Assembly (NCBI GenBank): GCA_025531455.1 | Contig: JAMYHL010000017.1 | Span: 620,001-684,000, forward strand | Length of the DNA stretch: 64,000 nt | Source of the DNA: Apiotrichum sp. Y4204 | Taxonomy: Eukaryota; Basidiomycota; Tremellomycetes; Trichosporonales; Trichosporonaceae | Direction of reading: 5' to 3' | Part shown: positions 48,201 through 57,583 of the stretch, in pieces | Position numbering within the stretch: position 1 is the stretch's first letter | Layout of the letters: the number at the start of each line of letters is the position of its first letter | Translations under genes and position numbers: made by a program | Notes under the pieces: model-generated | Database searches by the model: none | Seen by the model: only the letters and a program-made list of their open reading frames with translations | What the model was told of the DNA's origin: nothing

Positions 48201-51200
48201 AACGGGCCAGTTTCCAGGCTTGTGGAATAAACTTTGCCTTCTTGTCGGTAATGGGTTGTCGGGTTAACGGGTTAACGCATCTTTCTTCGGGGGAGCATGT
48301 CCAATTCTGGAGGGTGATGGTGGCTGCCATTGCGAATGGTGCAAGTCGATGGTTGAGTGCTCTCATGAGGCCTGTGACCGCAAGTTCGCAGTTGATGGCT
48401 ACAATGGACGGGAAGCCGAAGCCTCTATGGGTTGGGGGAAGTGAGAGGAGCGGAAGCGACGAGAGTGGAAGGTTGAGTGCGCGGCAAACTTTGTCCGCAA
48501 TGAGTTTGTCAGTTTGCGACGCCTGTGACATAGAGATGGGCTGCAGGGCGAGGATTGGGCGAATTTTTGGAAGGAGCAAGCCCCATACGAGGCGTCTGGC
48601 TGCATTCATGGATAGGGTGGGTGTGCAGGGAATCACGAACTCAGACACGATGCGGGAGATTTTCTGGGCCGTCTCACCGTTGTCGTTGATAGGGGTTCTA
48701 AGGAACGTTATTGATTTTTCAATTGGGACTGTGCGAACGACGCCGTTGATGTGTAGATTGACTTGTGGGGGCATGTCTTTCGGTCGTACCCCCAGTACCG
48801 AGCAAGTGGTTTTGCTATCCCAGGCTGTCTCAATGCCGTAGGCCTGTTGAAATGTTTCAGCCATGCCCGTGATCACTTGGAGATTGTCCCAGTCGGTCGC
48901 GAATAGGATTGAGTCGTCCATTGCTTCAACCGATAGGACTCTGAGCTGGATGTCATCCGTGGGCGTGTGGCGGAAGGATCGGTAACCGTTGTCCGTCATG
49001 AAGGTCGGAGCAATTTCCGGACAATTGTCCTGGATCCAGTGGTGCATTAAGGACATGGTGAGCGTATATTTGATCGGGCTAGCTGGGTCACCTTGCTTGA
49101 GTTGGCCTGTTGTATGAAATGGGGCTCCCGTGCCGTCATGTGTTTTGATTACGAGGCGGATGTTGTCAGCGCGGGCGCGCTCAAAGAGAATGAGTGAGTG
49201 GGGTAAGCCATATGCAGTTACTACGTCTTCAAAGCCCACCGGCGCTAAGTAGTCGAACCCTTTCGTGTGGTCTCGCTTGATTGTCGCAATTGAGCGGCCC
49301 ATGTACGCCGCTGATGACTGTAGACAGGCGAGGAAATTGGTCAGGTCGCTAGTCTGCACTCCCTTCTGAGTGGCGATCTGGGTAGGGGGAAGAAGTCCGG
49401 CTCTCCAGGCGGATCTCTGGAGGAAGCGTGTGAGCCATGACGCGGTGATAGTTTGGATGAGGTTCGCAAAAACGATTCCTCTGTAGTTCGTGGGGAGGGT
49501 TGGGTCCCCCTTCTTGTGTAGAGGCACGAGGTAGTTGTCTTTCAACGGGGTCGGAAATGAGTTTGAGGAAATAGCGTAGTTGCAGACTGCGAGGACGCAC
49601 TGGAGGAAGTTGTCGGGGGCCGCTTTAAGCATCCACTTCTCCATCCCGTCCGGTCCTGGCGAGGGTGAGGGGTTACCCGATGCTAGGATTGTCTTCAGGT
49701 CGGCCAGTGACATCAGCGCAGGCCATTGGTAATCGTGTAGGTTTGACGCGATGTTTGATCTCAGTTGCAGGATGGTCGGGGAGTGGAGCCAGGGTTTTGG
49801 CACTGGAGGGGGGGGTGGCCGCCGGAGCAGATTGTCGAAGTATGTGGATATGGCCTTGATTTTTGCTGTCGGGGACGTCATGAGACGGCCGTCTTCGGTA
49901 GTAATTGCGGGGGCGTTAGTGATTGAGTGTGGATTCAAGTATCGTTTCAAGGGCGCGCCCTTTAACGCGCGGTTGAAAATAGTTTCCCAATCGCCTGCGG
50001 TGGGGGCGAAGTTCGCGGTCGGGTGATACCTCCGGAGGCTGACGCAGAGGCTGTTTCTGTAATCTCTGAGGGTCTTTGGGGAGAGGGAGTCCAGGGGCTT
50101 ATTGGCGAGGGCCTGTGAGATCACCTCACGTTCCGTTTGGCGAAGAGTAGTAAGATCAGTGTCAGGTTGACACTTGAGTCGACGGATAAGTTTCTTGGTG
50201 ACTGTGAGCTGGGCTTTGAGGCGTCGCTCCAGGGGGTCAGGCGGGGGGCGCCACAGCGGGTTTGGGGTGGGTCGCTGATGTTTGGGGAATGTATTCGCTG
50301 CCGCATCGCCCATCGCCTCCTGGATGTCCACAATGGCGGTCTCATGGGAGGCGGCGTCGGTGATGGGAGGAATACTGAACGTTGACAGTGCTTGACGGAA
50401 CTCAGCGAAGACGGGGTCGAGAGGGTCCTTAGGTTTCCTGAAGCGGGGTGAGATGCGGGATATGTGTGCCGACCGGGGCAGGTGAAGGTTAGCGAGAGAT
50501 AGGAAGAAAAGAACCGGCCTGTGTGCTGTGTTCGGGAATGAGGAGACTGGAATGTCAATGTGTCTAGTGCGGATTGCTTTCGAGCATGCCGCACGGTCAA
50601 TGATTCTCAGGCCCGCCTGTGTTTGTCCTCTAGTGGAATACGTCCAATGTTTATGGATGTTTGTGTGTGCAAAGTCGTGCCAACAGTCGATGGCATTATT
50701 TGTTGCAATGAAGTCTCGGTAGCTCTGTTGGTCGCAAACGATCGTGGTTATGTTCGTTCGGGCGTAGTTGAGGATTTCCCAGTTGTGTAGGTGGGTGTTG
50801 AAGTCACCCAATGCGATCCAGTGTGGTGTGTCTTTGACGAGGGAGCTGATGAGGTTCCAGAAGAGTTTTGAGATGGATGGGTGGGTTACGGCCGATCCTC
50901 TAACTGGGGCGTATACAGTGATCACTCTAACCGAGGTGGGGCGCCTTTTCACGGGGATGACGATGTCTGCCATAGCGACTCTACCCTCAAATTCGGGGTG
51001 GAGAGTGGGTATCTCCGGGAATGAGTGCGCGATGGTCCGGTGGATAAGGATAGCGGTACTCCGACCTTGGATTGTCGGATGGGTTGAGCTTTTCAGAGTA
51101 TAATTTGGGTGAGACCATGGGACCAGTCCGTGACGGTGAATACCGTATTCGGTGAGGGCGATGATGTGGGGGAGGGTCTGGTCAATAAGTTGGGTCAATG

Positions 51201-51441
51201 CGTCCAGTTTGGGTACATTGTGGGGGGTCATTGTGGTGCAGTTGAGTGTTAGGGCCATAATTGCATTCGTTGGGTTATCTACAGAGGTAGCGAGGGTCCC
51301 GTGTATGGCTCCTATGGTTATGAGGGTTGGGATGATCGGGATGCGTATACCATTATGGGGGGAGCATTGTATGTAGAGGACGAGTATGAGGAGAGTCGAG
51401 ATCCATTGAGTCCACGTGGCCGTGAGTTCAGTCTGAGGCAT
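45286..51441 (-). CDS. Retrotransposon ORF2: endonuclease - reverse transcriptase - RNase H - CCHC
   Basis: The ATG at 51441 opens a 2,051-residue frame and overlaps the TGA of the upstream ORF1 (51428-51430). Approximate domains: residues 65-315 EEP endonuclease (LTLNCTTM, IIALTEYG, WIALGDFNTH, NTAHRPVLF). Residues 560-900 are reverse transcriptase (NYLVPLHKKGDPTLPTNYRGI, KRDHTKGFDYL, LKQGDPASP, catalytic AMDDS). Residues 1200-1330 are RNase H with all four acidic positions (WATDGSH, HGEIMA, TDYLSA, NNQADLIAKRAH). Residues 1486-1503 are a C-x2-C-x8-H-x4-C knuckle like those of I/R1-type elements. The last 430 residues are Thr/Pro/Asn-rich and disordered. They end in two copies of NPLKRRTE-x7-KRH, possible nuclear signals. 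Departures from canonical residues are the missing Asp in the EEP SDH motif and Ala in place of Tyr/Phe before DD. These could be lineage features. The intact frame argues for a functional protein. Confidence 0.88.
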   Translation of the reverse strand: MPQTELTATWTQWISTLLILVLYIQCSPHNGIRIPIIPTLITIGAIHGTLATSVDNPTNAIMALTLNCTTMTPHNVPKLDALTQLIDQTLPHIIALTEYGIHRHGLVPWSHPNYTLKSSTHPTIQGRSTAILIHRTIAHSFPEIPTLHPEFEGRVAMADIVIPVKRRPTSVRVITVYAPVRGSAVTHPSISKLFWNLISSLVKDTPHWIALGDFNTHLHNWEILNYARTNITTIVCDQQSYRDFIATNNAIDCWHDFAHTNIHKHWTYSTRGQTQAGLRIIDRAACSKAIRTRHIDIPVSSFPNTAHRPVLFFLSLANLHLPRSAHISRISPRFRKPKDPLDPVFAEFRQALSTFSIPPITDAASHETAIVDIQEAMGDAAANTFPKHQRPTPNPLWRPPPDPLERRLKAQLTVTKKLIRRLKCQPDTDLTTLRQTEREVISQALANKPLDSLSPKTLRDYRNSLCVSLRRYHPTANFAPTAGDWETIFNRALKGAPLKRYLNPHSITNAPAITTEDGRLMTSPTAKIKAISTYFDNLLRRPPPPPVPKPWLHSPTILQLRSNIASNLHDYQWPALMSLADLKTILASGNPSPSPGPDGMEKWMLKAAPDNFLQCVLAVCNYAISSNSFPTPLKDNYLVPLHKKGDPTLPTNYRGIVFANLIQTITASWLTRFLQRSAWRAGLLPPTQIATQKGVQTSDLTNFLACLQSSAAYMGRSIATIKRDHTKGFDYLAPVGFEDVVTAYGLPHSLILFERARADNIRLVIKTHDGTGAPFHTTGQLKQGDPASPIKYTLTMSLMHHWIQDNCPEIAPTFMTDNGYRSFRHTPTDDIQLRVLSVEAMDDSILFATDWDNLQVITGMAETFQQAYGIETAWDSKTTCSVLGVRPKDMPPQVNLHINGVVRTVPIEKSITFLRTPINDNGETAQKISRIVSEFVIPCTPTLSMNAARRLVWGLLLPKIRPILALQPISMSQASQTDKLIADKVCRALNLPLSSLPLLSLPPTHRGFGFPSIVAINCELAVTGLMRALNHRLAPFAMAATITLQNWTCSPEERCVNPLTRQPITDKKAKFIPQAWKLARWALNHANLLVQPSDLHHLPSSCSATHTMAAVFSLTASDNRHLRPSFPPYSPRFLHYPMDRVLTLTKKDGSQWSKTPWARILSPHDHSLLKPRRDRHNGFTTLLHPPLTKHEQNIPALATPRPLQLWATDGSHRHLDPQLNLDGPTLPPSTTASLVAPTGDTFTYSIIGIHSHAGHGEIMAVASALLATRDDPDGTHEIATDYLSAVNIVQWTQNDDLLFNLTWRSRPMNDVITVLRAASHHASTTTNSTISVTHIKAHTAATDVRAILNNQADLIAKRAHSEPHTHPGPTETPTHPPSPIGPHEPFHTILPAPTAFMNNFIILGPKGYMNDTWRPLVHQTAYERLLTTMPTNALIRLKGEYVLQPSPCDTYFHTLSPAKFLPKLQYLTRSNLLDTPVSRARKYDLDPACPICSYNYADMIHIFIDCEGLAHVRDRIIKEKTRRPPTRRHPNPADLTLPMNQQHINKAWASFVNTTFTNVSPFSGSYFHGYVPPPPAPLTQWHQERMYSACLAVAATVWGEWNRLTQDSLPPVIPSSKSIPPGLILRTSSLRPSRTGVAHPNYKPTGSRSRNDRNGTSQLARPTRTNSNNPNYTPNTTTSSTTSITTSTNITRVAQATQPGDTTRNNIPDANSTRPQTAHTTHPLTNNPLNRSPRTSTHSHAHPTTPTPMRTHQHTPPKGPKVTASLTSSQNTQPASATPHRAPTTADPQPLSRDKPPSSPEPHNTDHPQTTTHNNANEPSDDIPFTDEEFHNYVPTRIPHPRLLARLFQQSTPDTDVSAPSGSRIPHPDVLTKLLANPSPETAAETERVIAAARAHHHNLEHKTPDTASSSRLPAGPTTGSSRGVARTYNLPTSGTSHDTPRGLAQAPRAPAAQHRPFRLTPINHRRPTSSGHNIASSNASIPSGTNTQTNPLKRRTETEDESQKRHRSDHSVNPLKRRTEPPDNPSKRHKPSEDSHSIVSISPYTVDGSA

Positions 51442-54234
51442 GCCCAGGGTCAGTGCGGCGTTTCTTTCGGCGCGTGCTTCTTCGAAGTGGGAGAAGATGT
51501 TCGGCTGGCGGGTCGTCCTTGGGTGGCGAGGGTTCCGCGGGGCCTGGGCTTGTAGTAGGTTCGAGGATAGCAGGGGCGGAGAATGTGAGCTTGATTGAGA
51601 GGGGTTTACGGGGTTTGGGTGTGGTATCGAGGGGTACGACAGGTCGGAACCAGCCATCGGGGGGTCGGTTATCTCCGTGTGTAGGGATTGATTCAGTAGG
51701 TGGTGTCTCAGGGCAGGGTTGTTCAGAGGTGGTGACAGGGGCCGGTGGGCAGTGCCGCGGGGTTCCGACCATGAGGGGGTTAAGGGGTAGTACCATCCGG
51801 CCGAAAGCCTGAGGGTCATGTATGTGATTGGGATGTTCGAGGGTGGGTGTGGGGTCTTTGATCTTATCGGTGGTTGTTGGGTGTGGTACAGTGTCTTGGC
51901 ATGGTTTGGGGGGTATAGGTGGTGGTCCATGGATCTGGGGCGTATCAGGTGTAGGGTCGGAGTTTTGGAGCCTGGGCGTATCCAGTGTGGGAGGGGGACA
52001 CGTAGAGTGGACAACGGGGGAATGGGTCTGGGAATGAGGAATTGTATGGGTGGCGGGGCCAGGGAGATGGGTCTTGTGCTGTTCGCACGGTGAGGCCGAC
52101 ATACGGGGTTCGGAGGGGGTTTGGTGGGTCTGCGGGGTTGGCAGGTTATGCGTTCGGGAGACATGGCGCTGGGTGTGGGCATAAGTGTGGGGTGGGAGAT
52201 TATGGGAAGCGACACGCGAAACTTCAAGGGGTTTTCCCATGTTACTGGGTCGTCAGGGGGCGGCGGGTGGGTGAAGGGGTGGGGGTGTGATAAACAACTC
52301 ACGTCATCAACCTCCATGTTTCCTTTGCGTCCGGCGTCCGCATTGATGTCGGAGATTTGCGCTGAGGTGTTGGAATTCTGGGCATTTGCCAGTGAGTCGA
52401 ACGTCGAACGGGCTGAGTGGTTGAGGAGCGCGTCGACTGCCGAGTGTTGGTTTGAAGGGCCAGCAGTCATGGGGGTGTTTTCTAGGCTAGCGTCCATGAT
52501 GAGGTTACTGTTGGTGAGGAGGGAGGATGGTTGACCGCGGACGGCGTCAGCCGGTAGGATCGCCTGGAGGGGAGGCGGGGCTGCGAGTTTGGGAAAAGCG
52601 ACATGATTCTCCTCATGTGCCTCAAGGCGGGCTTGCCATCGGGCTTTATCGGCCATGAGTGAGTCCAGTTGGGTTTGGGCCGACGCGAGGCTGGTGCGTA
52701 GTAGTTGGACGTCTTCCTCCGGGGTTTTCAGTGCTGTAGCCATCATGAGGGCGTTGGTTTTTTGGTCGATGGTAGACCGCACGGAAAAGATGTCATTTTG
52801 AACATCCTGGACTCGCCTGGAGAAACGGAGGGTCTGGTTCTGGTGGGCGATCGAGTCGGCTTGGTGTTGGGACAACGCAAAGGTGTTGGACGATTGAGTC
52901 TGAGATGAGACCGCGACGAACTGGAATAGGCTGCCTAAGGCTGTGCGCAGGTGTTGGTTATCCTTTTCCATTGCTGCTGCGGTTTTTTGCTGGGCGGCGG
53001 CCGCTCTGTTGATTGAGTTGTCTAGGCGTTGCGAGTAGCCCGAGGGGCGAGATGTGGTCAACGTGCGAACGTTGAAGCCAGCTTCCATGGCTTTAATGAA
53101 TGAGGTGACGACGAGGATAGTGGTGGGTTTGGGAAGATCGTCAACGTTACTGAGGACGTAGTGGAAGACGTCGTAGTCGCTGAACGTGATAGAGCCCCAT
53201 CTAGTGTGGATTCCGAGGGAGGTGCAGATATTGACGACGCGGGGAAATGGCTCGGGAATGGGGCGTCCGGCGGCTTTGCAGTCTGCAATGAAGTGCCGAA
53301 TAAAGATCTTGGCTAGATGTTTGAGCTGTGGGTCGGTGAAGGGGTCTTCGGCCGCGATTGCTAGGGTCGCCGGGCCGGGTGAGGGGAGGACGTTGTTGAT
53401 TTTGACGAAGTGGAAATCATACCAAGCACCTGCGATTTCCGCCTGAAAGGGAATGGCGCGATCTAGGGAGGTGTTGACCAATCTGTCGACATCCCATGGG
53501 GTTGGTAGGTCGATATGGAAAGACGGTTGTGCTGCTTGGTTGTTGAGGGGTTGGAGATTGCCCCAGGGCCGGGCGTCTGTGATGGCGAGGTGTCTACAGC
53601 ACGCTTTTGCGAATTTGAACGCGCTGTCCTTGTCTGGGATGGGGGAGGCATTCTCATTCTGACGTTTGTTGGTTGACAGGGCAATTTTGCAAACGGCGAC
53701 GGCGAGCTTTGGAGTGGACGATCCGATCATCCAGAAGACGGCGATATTACGCTTGAGAAGTCTCTGGCGGAGGATGTTGAGGAGGTTGGGGGACGCGTGG
53801 CCTTCAGAGAGGGCGTCTGGCGTAAAACGGATACGGACGGTCCGGTCAACGAAGGAGTTGCCCCGACTGTCACCGGCACCTGGCTCAAAGAGGAAGAGTG
53901 TGGCGTCAATCTGGACGTCCGTGTCCCTGTTGAGACCGTGATTGATATTGAGGATTATGTGATGGGCTTTGTTGAGGATGGCAGCCGTGGACGGACCCGT
54001 CATTCCGAAGATCATAAGCTCTAGGTCGGCGTAAGATGGTTTGGAAAAAGGGTCGATTGTGAGCGAGGGGGTGTCCAGGTCCAGTTCATTGGCGTCGAAC
54101 GTGACTAGGTCGTTGAGTTCGTAGTCGAGGTCCGAGGCGTGGTGGAGTTCCGTCTGGGCGGCGGCGGTGGTGGGATCAATTGGGTCGGTGGCGGCTTGGT
54201 CTGGGCCAGTGGTCTGTTGGGCCTCGGCCGGCAT
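51428..54234 (-). CDS. Retrotransposon ORF1 (probably spliced)
   Basis: I place the start at 54234 (MPAEAQQTTGPDQ). Upstream the frame loses protein-like composition, while here it becomes balanced, with a folded-looking region (LELMIFGMTGPSTAAILNKA; GTLFLFEPGAGDSRG-like blocks) of about 400 residues. A Gln/Ser/Ala coiled-coil follows (KDNQHLRTALGSLFQF; DVQLLRTSLASAQTQLDSLM). After MEVDD at 52303 a perfect donor GTGAGT appears and the downstream frame becomes Pro/His-rich. Splicing to the CTCAG acceptor at 51809 (494 nt, phase 0) joins it to another frame. That frame ends in a basic tail LRRSTRRKKRRTDPGHASD with TGA at 51428-51430, just inside the ORF2 start. Such a protein (about 770 residues) would be the nucleic-acid-binding partner of ORF2. 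The nearest alternative acceptor (58-nt intron) would end translation at once with TAA. No known domain recognised. Confidence 0.6.
51809..52302 (-). other. Candidate intron within retrotransposon ORF1
   Basis: Donor GTGAGT at 52302-52297 and acceptor CCCTCAG ending at 51809. Length 494 nt, phase 0, leading exactly into the frame that reaches the ORF1 stop beside the ORF2 ATG. It is much longer than host introns (34-170 nt) and C-rich. The prediction is unproven. Confidence 0.4.
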
Positions 54235-56900
54235 GATGGCGATGGGATGTCTTCCGGTGTGAGAATTGAGGTGAGAGCGACTATGAAGTGGGTGGAGGGG
54301 GAGTGAGTGGGGTTGAAGGAGAGTGATGAGGCGTGTGTAGTCTTTATATGGGTCTAGCTGGTGAGGGCTAGCACTTGGACATGGGGGGTTTGCGCATCGT
54401 GGAGCCAATGTAAAGGGGTTTGTAATGGCAGGTTGGGTCATGATGGTCGAGGGAGGATTACAGTTGTGGGAGGGGTGTGTGATGCGCTGGGGCGGGGTAC
54501 AGTGTGTTGGGTCGAGTAGATTGGGATCTTGAGGTGTGGGAAACCAGCGCGGGGAGATCTGTGAGTAGGTGTCTTGCAGGGTGCGGACGCCCATGAGATA
54601 AGGGGGCGAGTGCTGCGTATGGGTGTCAGAGTTGGGGCGACATCCATATAGGTGTGGTTCTTGGTCAGTTTGTGAGTACGGGGGTGGTTGTGACGGAGGG
54701 GATGAAGAGGGTACGAGTATTCTCGGGTATGGCTGCGGTTGGGTTTCGAAAATGGAGGTTAGGTGAGTCGCCGTGTCACAAATTATCATCAGTGGTGCGG
54801 TGCATGGTCTTAGTGCGTGGGTTGGCGGGGAGCGTTGGGAACATGCCTGCGTTGCAGGATTAGATGGGGGATGACATGTTGTGTCAATGGGCGGCGTGGG
54901 GGGATCTGTGGGTGTGCCCGCGTGGGCGTGATCCGGCCTCCATCTGGTGGGACACAGGTTGTGGTGGGGGTAGAGGCTGTGTATCGGGTGTCTACTGTTT
55001 GAAAGATATATATCGTGTATCATGATGGCATGGTCGTGTGTGGGGGGTGAGGCGTTCGGGGTTGAGTCGGGTTGGTGTGGTTTGAGGGCAAGGGGAGGGT
55101 AGTGGCTGGGGCTGCGCCCGTAGCCATGGGGTTTGGGGTTGCTGGGGTGTATGGAATATGTATAGTGGACGTCATGGCTTGGGTGTACGTGCCAACATTG
55201 CGAGCGGCGATCTGATCGATCTGATCGACGATCCGGGATGCAGCATGTTGTACTTGTCGTGGCTATCTGTGTTGGGCCCTTGTTCTCATGTGTGGTCCCT
55301 GACAACTGGCTGGAGAATATGTTTATGTGCAACGGTGCTGGGCCGGTGCAGAGTATTGCAGGCACCCGGCTGGGTCTCTGATGTCCTCTCATCCCTGTGT
55401 CTGGTGTCACATCCCGTGCAGTTGTGTCTGACGTGCAGGTCCCTCTGGGGTGGTGGGAGGTGAGTGGGTGGATGTGGGTAGCGCGAGGTCTTTGTGTAGG
55501 TGGTGTGTGCTGACTACAGGGTATCGGTGAGGTGAGTCCCTTGTAGGTTGGGCCGGCTTGGCCGGCTTGGTCCGTTTCGGTGGCAGGATGGGATGCGTCA
55601 TATAACGTGTCAATCTGGGGGTCGTTTATGTGCAGCCTGTCCAGGGAATCACGGCTTGGTGTGGGGGCAACTGACAGATGATCGGTGCAACGGGGCGTGG
55701 GTGTGTGGGCCAGGGGATGGCCCGTGTTTATGGGAGGTTGGTCCTCTTGAGACCAGTATCCAGCGCTGCAGCCTTCGTGCAGTCCGGTTGCAAGGGGTTG
55801 GGTTCTATGGGTGTTACCAAAGATTTGTATGTGGGAGGTGTGGTGGGGGTCCATGCAGGGTATGTACGCGTTGACTATGGCTGTGACGGGGTGGTGGGTA
55901 TCTGGGATCGGGGAATGAGAACTATGGGTTGTCTCGTTTGTGGTATGTATGTGAAAAATATGCCGACAGGGCGTGATGGCGGTTGTGGTGGGTCTAAGTC
56001 TCGTGTGTGGGGCACTAGGGGTCCTTGTGACGTGGGAGCAAGCCTGGGAATGAAGGGGTTTCCACGGGGGATGACTGACGGCGACGGCGACGTGGTTAGC
56101 TATAGGAGCATACGGGGTCCAGCAGTTAATGCGAAATGATATTAGCATGGATGGGCCTGTTAGATGAGAGCGTGTCCAAATGGGTGGTGTGCAGTGAGAT
56201 GCGTCTGTGGGTATGTTTAGGAGATTCAGAGGTATGACAGGAAAGGAATGCACAGTAGCCGGAGCTAGGAGCATGCGTGGCATGTCCGACGTGATGAGCA
56301 TCGACCAGTCAGCCCACATGTGGGTGTAAAACCACTGTGGTGCCGCAGCCCTTGATGCTGAGCGCACGTCCAATGCAAAAATCCAGTAATGAAAAGATTT
56401 AGAGGTTTTATGGAGATTTTTCAACGATGAAGCCGGGGCTAAGGCCAATATCGGTAGGCCTGACATGTATGGTTCCGACCAGTCAGTCCCCGAGGTGACC
56501 AGGGTCACCCGGGGTACCGCAGCCCTTGGTACCAAGGCCATGTCCATCGTTGGGTCCTGCACCGAGAGGTACAGTGGGTCCTGGTAGAGCGACGAGCGCG
56601 GTGGTCCCGTATGTGGTGGGGTCACGTTCGGGCCAGTAAGGTTGGCCGAGAGGCTCGTATGAGGCCATGGCTGGGGATCGAGGTGGACTAGGGCTGGTAT
56701 GATGTCCGTCAGGATGCGAGCGAGGAACATGCCAGTGGTCGTGGAGTGTAATTTATAGGCTTGTGTGGGGTACGTGAGTGCGTGGGAAGCGCTAGAGCCA
56801 TGGGAGAATTGAGGGTGGCGCAGAGGACACTGGGCGGGCAGCTCACGATTGGTGAGTGATGGAGTCGCTTGTGGTGCGTGTCGAGACGTGGTGATCCCTG
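54235..56900 (-). other. Retrotransposon 5' leader, open but not protein-like
   Basis: About 2.5 kb upstream of ORF1. The frame is open to 56730, but the encoded sequence is Thr/His/Pro/Ser-rich without structure, so the lack of stops probably reflects the C/A-rich, T-poor composition. A TATATAT run sits near 55005-55012. Two imperfect direct repeats with hairpins lie at 56300-56540, 174 bp apart. It may act as promoter or 5' UTR. Confidence 0.6.
56302..56540. repeat. Two imperfect 174-bp-spaced repeat units in the retroelement leader
   Basis: CGACCAGTCAG occurs at 56302 and 56476, and CCGCAGCCCTT at 56343 and 56517, both pairs exactly 174 bp apart. Between these anchors each unit holds a different inverted repeat: CCCACATGTGGG in one, and GGTGACC-agg-GTCACC flanked by CCCC/GGGG in the other. 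Confidence 0.6.
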
Positions 56901-56947
56901 GGCTGGTTACGAGTGTAGAGGTGGGGCTCTGTGCCAGCGACGGGGAG

Positions 56948-56968
56948 AACGTCGGGGGGGGGGGGGAG
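56948..56968. repeat. Poly-G run
   Basis: A run of about 12 G in the region between the retroelement leader and the microsatellite. The 56900-57178 stretch otherwise holds nothing recognised. Confidence 0.6.
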
Positions 56969-57178
56969 GTGGGTCAATCCTGTGGCTGCCGGTTCCAGGC
57001 AGCGAGCTGGGTGATGGGAACCTGGTAGACGGCCTGGGAAGGGGCTTGTCTCCCCGGGGTAGGTGAGGGGCGTCAGAGAACAGGAGACGGTGGGCAGCGT
57101 GCGCAGGACGGTGTTACAGTGCTGTGCGGTGGTGGTGCTGGCGGTGGCGGCGGCGCTGGCGATGGCGGCGGCGCTGGC

Positions 57179-57354
<176 letters not shown>

Positions 57355-57583
57355 CCGGACAAAAACCGGCTTTTTTGGGTCACCCGTGACGGACAGTTTG
57401 GTGCAGCCCACACAGCGCGGCCACCTCCACCATCACTTTCATGTCAACAAGACCTCTTGCCATCGCAGTGTCCCACATGCATGTAGCAGGCAGCACAACA
57501 TTCACCCCGAGTCCGACGAGCATCTCGCGAGCGCACGAGCTCGCGCAGCTCCCTCCGCAAAGCTCATCGCAAGATGCAACTGC

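Larger units (their letters stand above)
45254..56900 (-). mobile_element. Giant non-LTR retrotransposon upstream of tRNA-Arg(ACG)
   Basis: An element of at least 11.3 kb on the minus strand, with no long terminal repeats seen. Its coding capacity is a single continuous frame of 3,814 codons (56730 to 45286). It breaks down into an open 5' leader, ORF1 and ORF2 carrying an apurinic-type (EEP) endonuclease, reverse transcriptase, RNase H and a CCHC knuckle. This places it in the EEP-bearing, RNase-H-bearing non-LTR class (I/Tad-like). The sense strand is C/A-rich and unlike the host genes. The 3' end is bounded by the tRNA gene: at most 32 bp follow the stop. They contain the palindrome AGCGCT twice, and no poly-A tail is seen. 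The 5' boundary is not resolved; I saw no target-site duplication. The frame is intact, so the copy may be recent. Confidence 0.85.

Noticed and set aside
52245..52302. 58-nt intron in retrotransposon ORF1 (GTGAGT ... CTGACGACCCAG)
   Set aside because: Host-like in size, but joining it gives an immediate TAA after MEVDD and leaves the basic downstream frame unexplained. Kept only as an alternative to the 494-nt intron.
45286..56730. A single 3,814-residue polyprotein
   Set aside because: Composition changes sharply at 54.2 kb and 52.3 kb. The first 830 residues look like translated leader, and an ORF1-stop/ORF2-start overlap exists at 51.43 kb.
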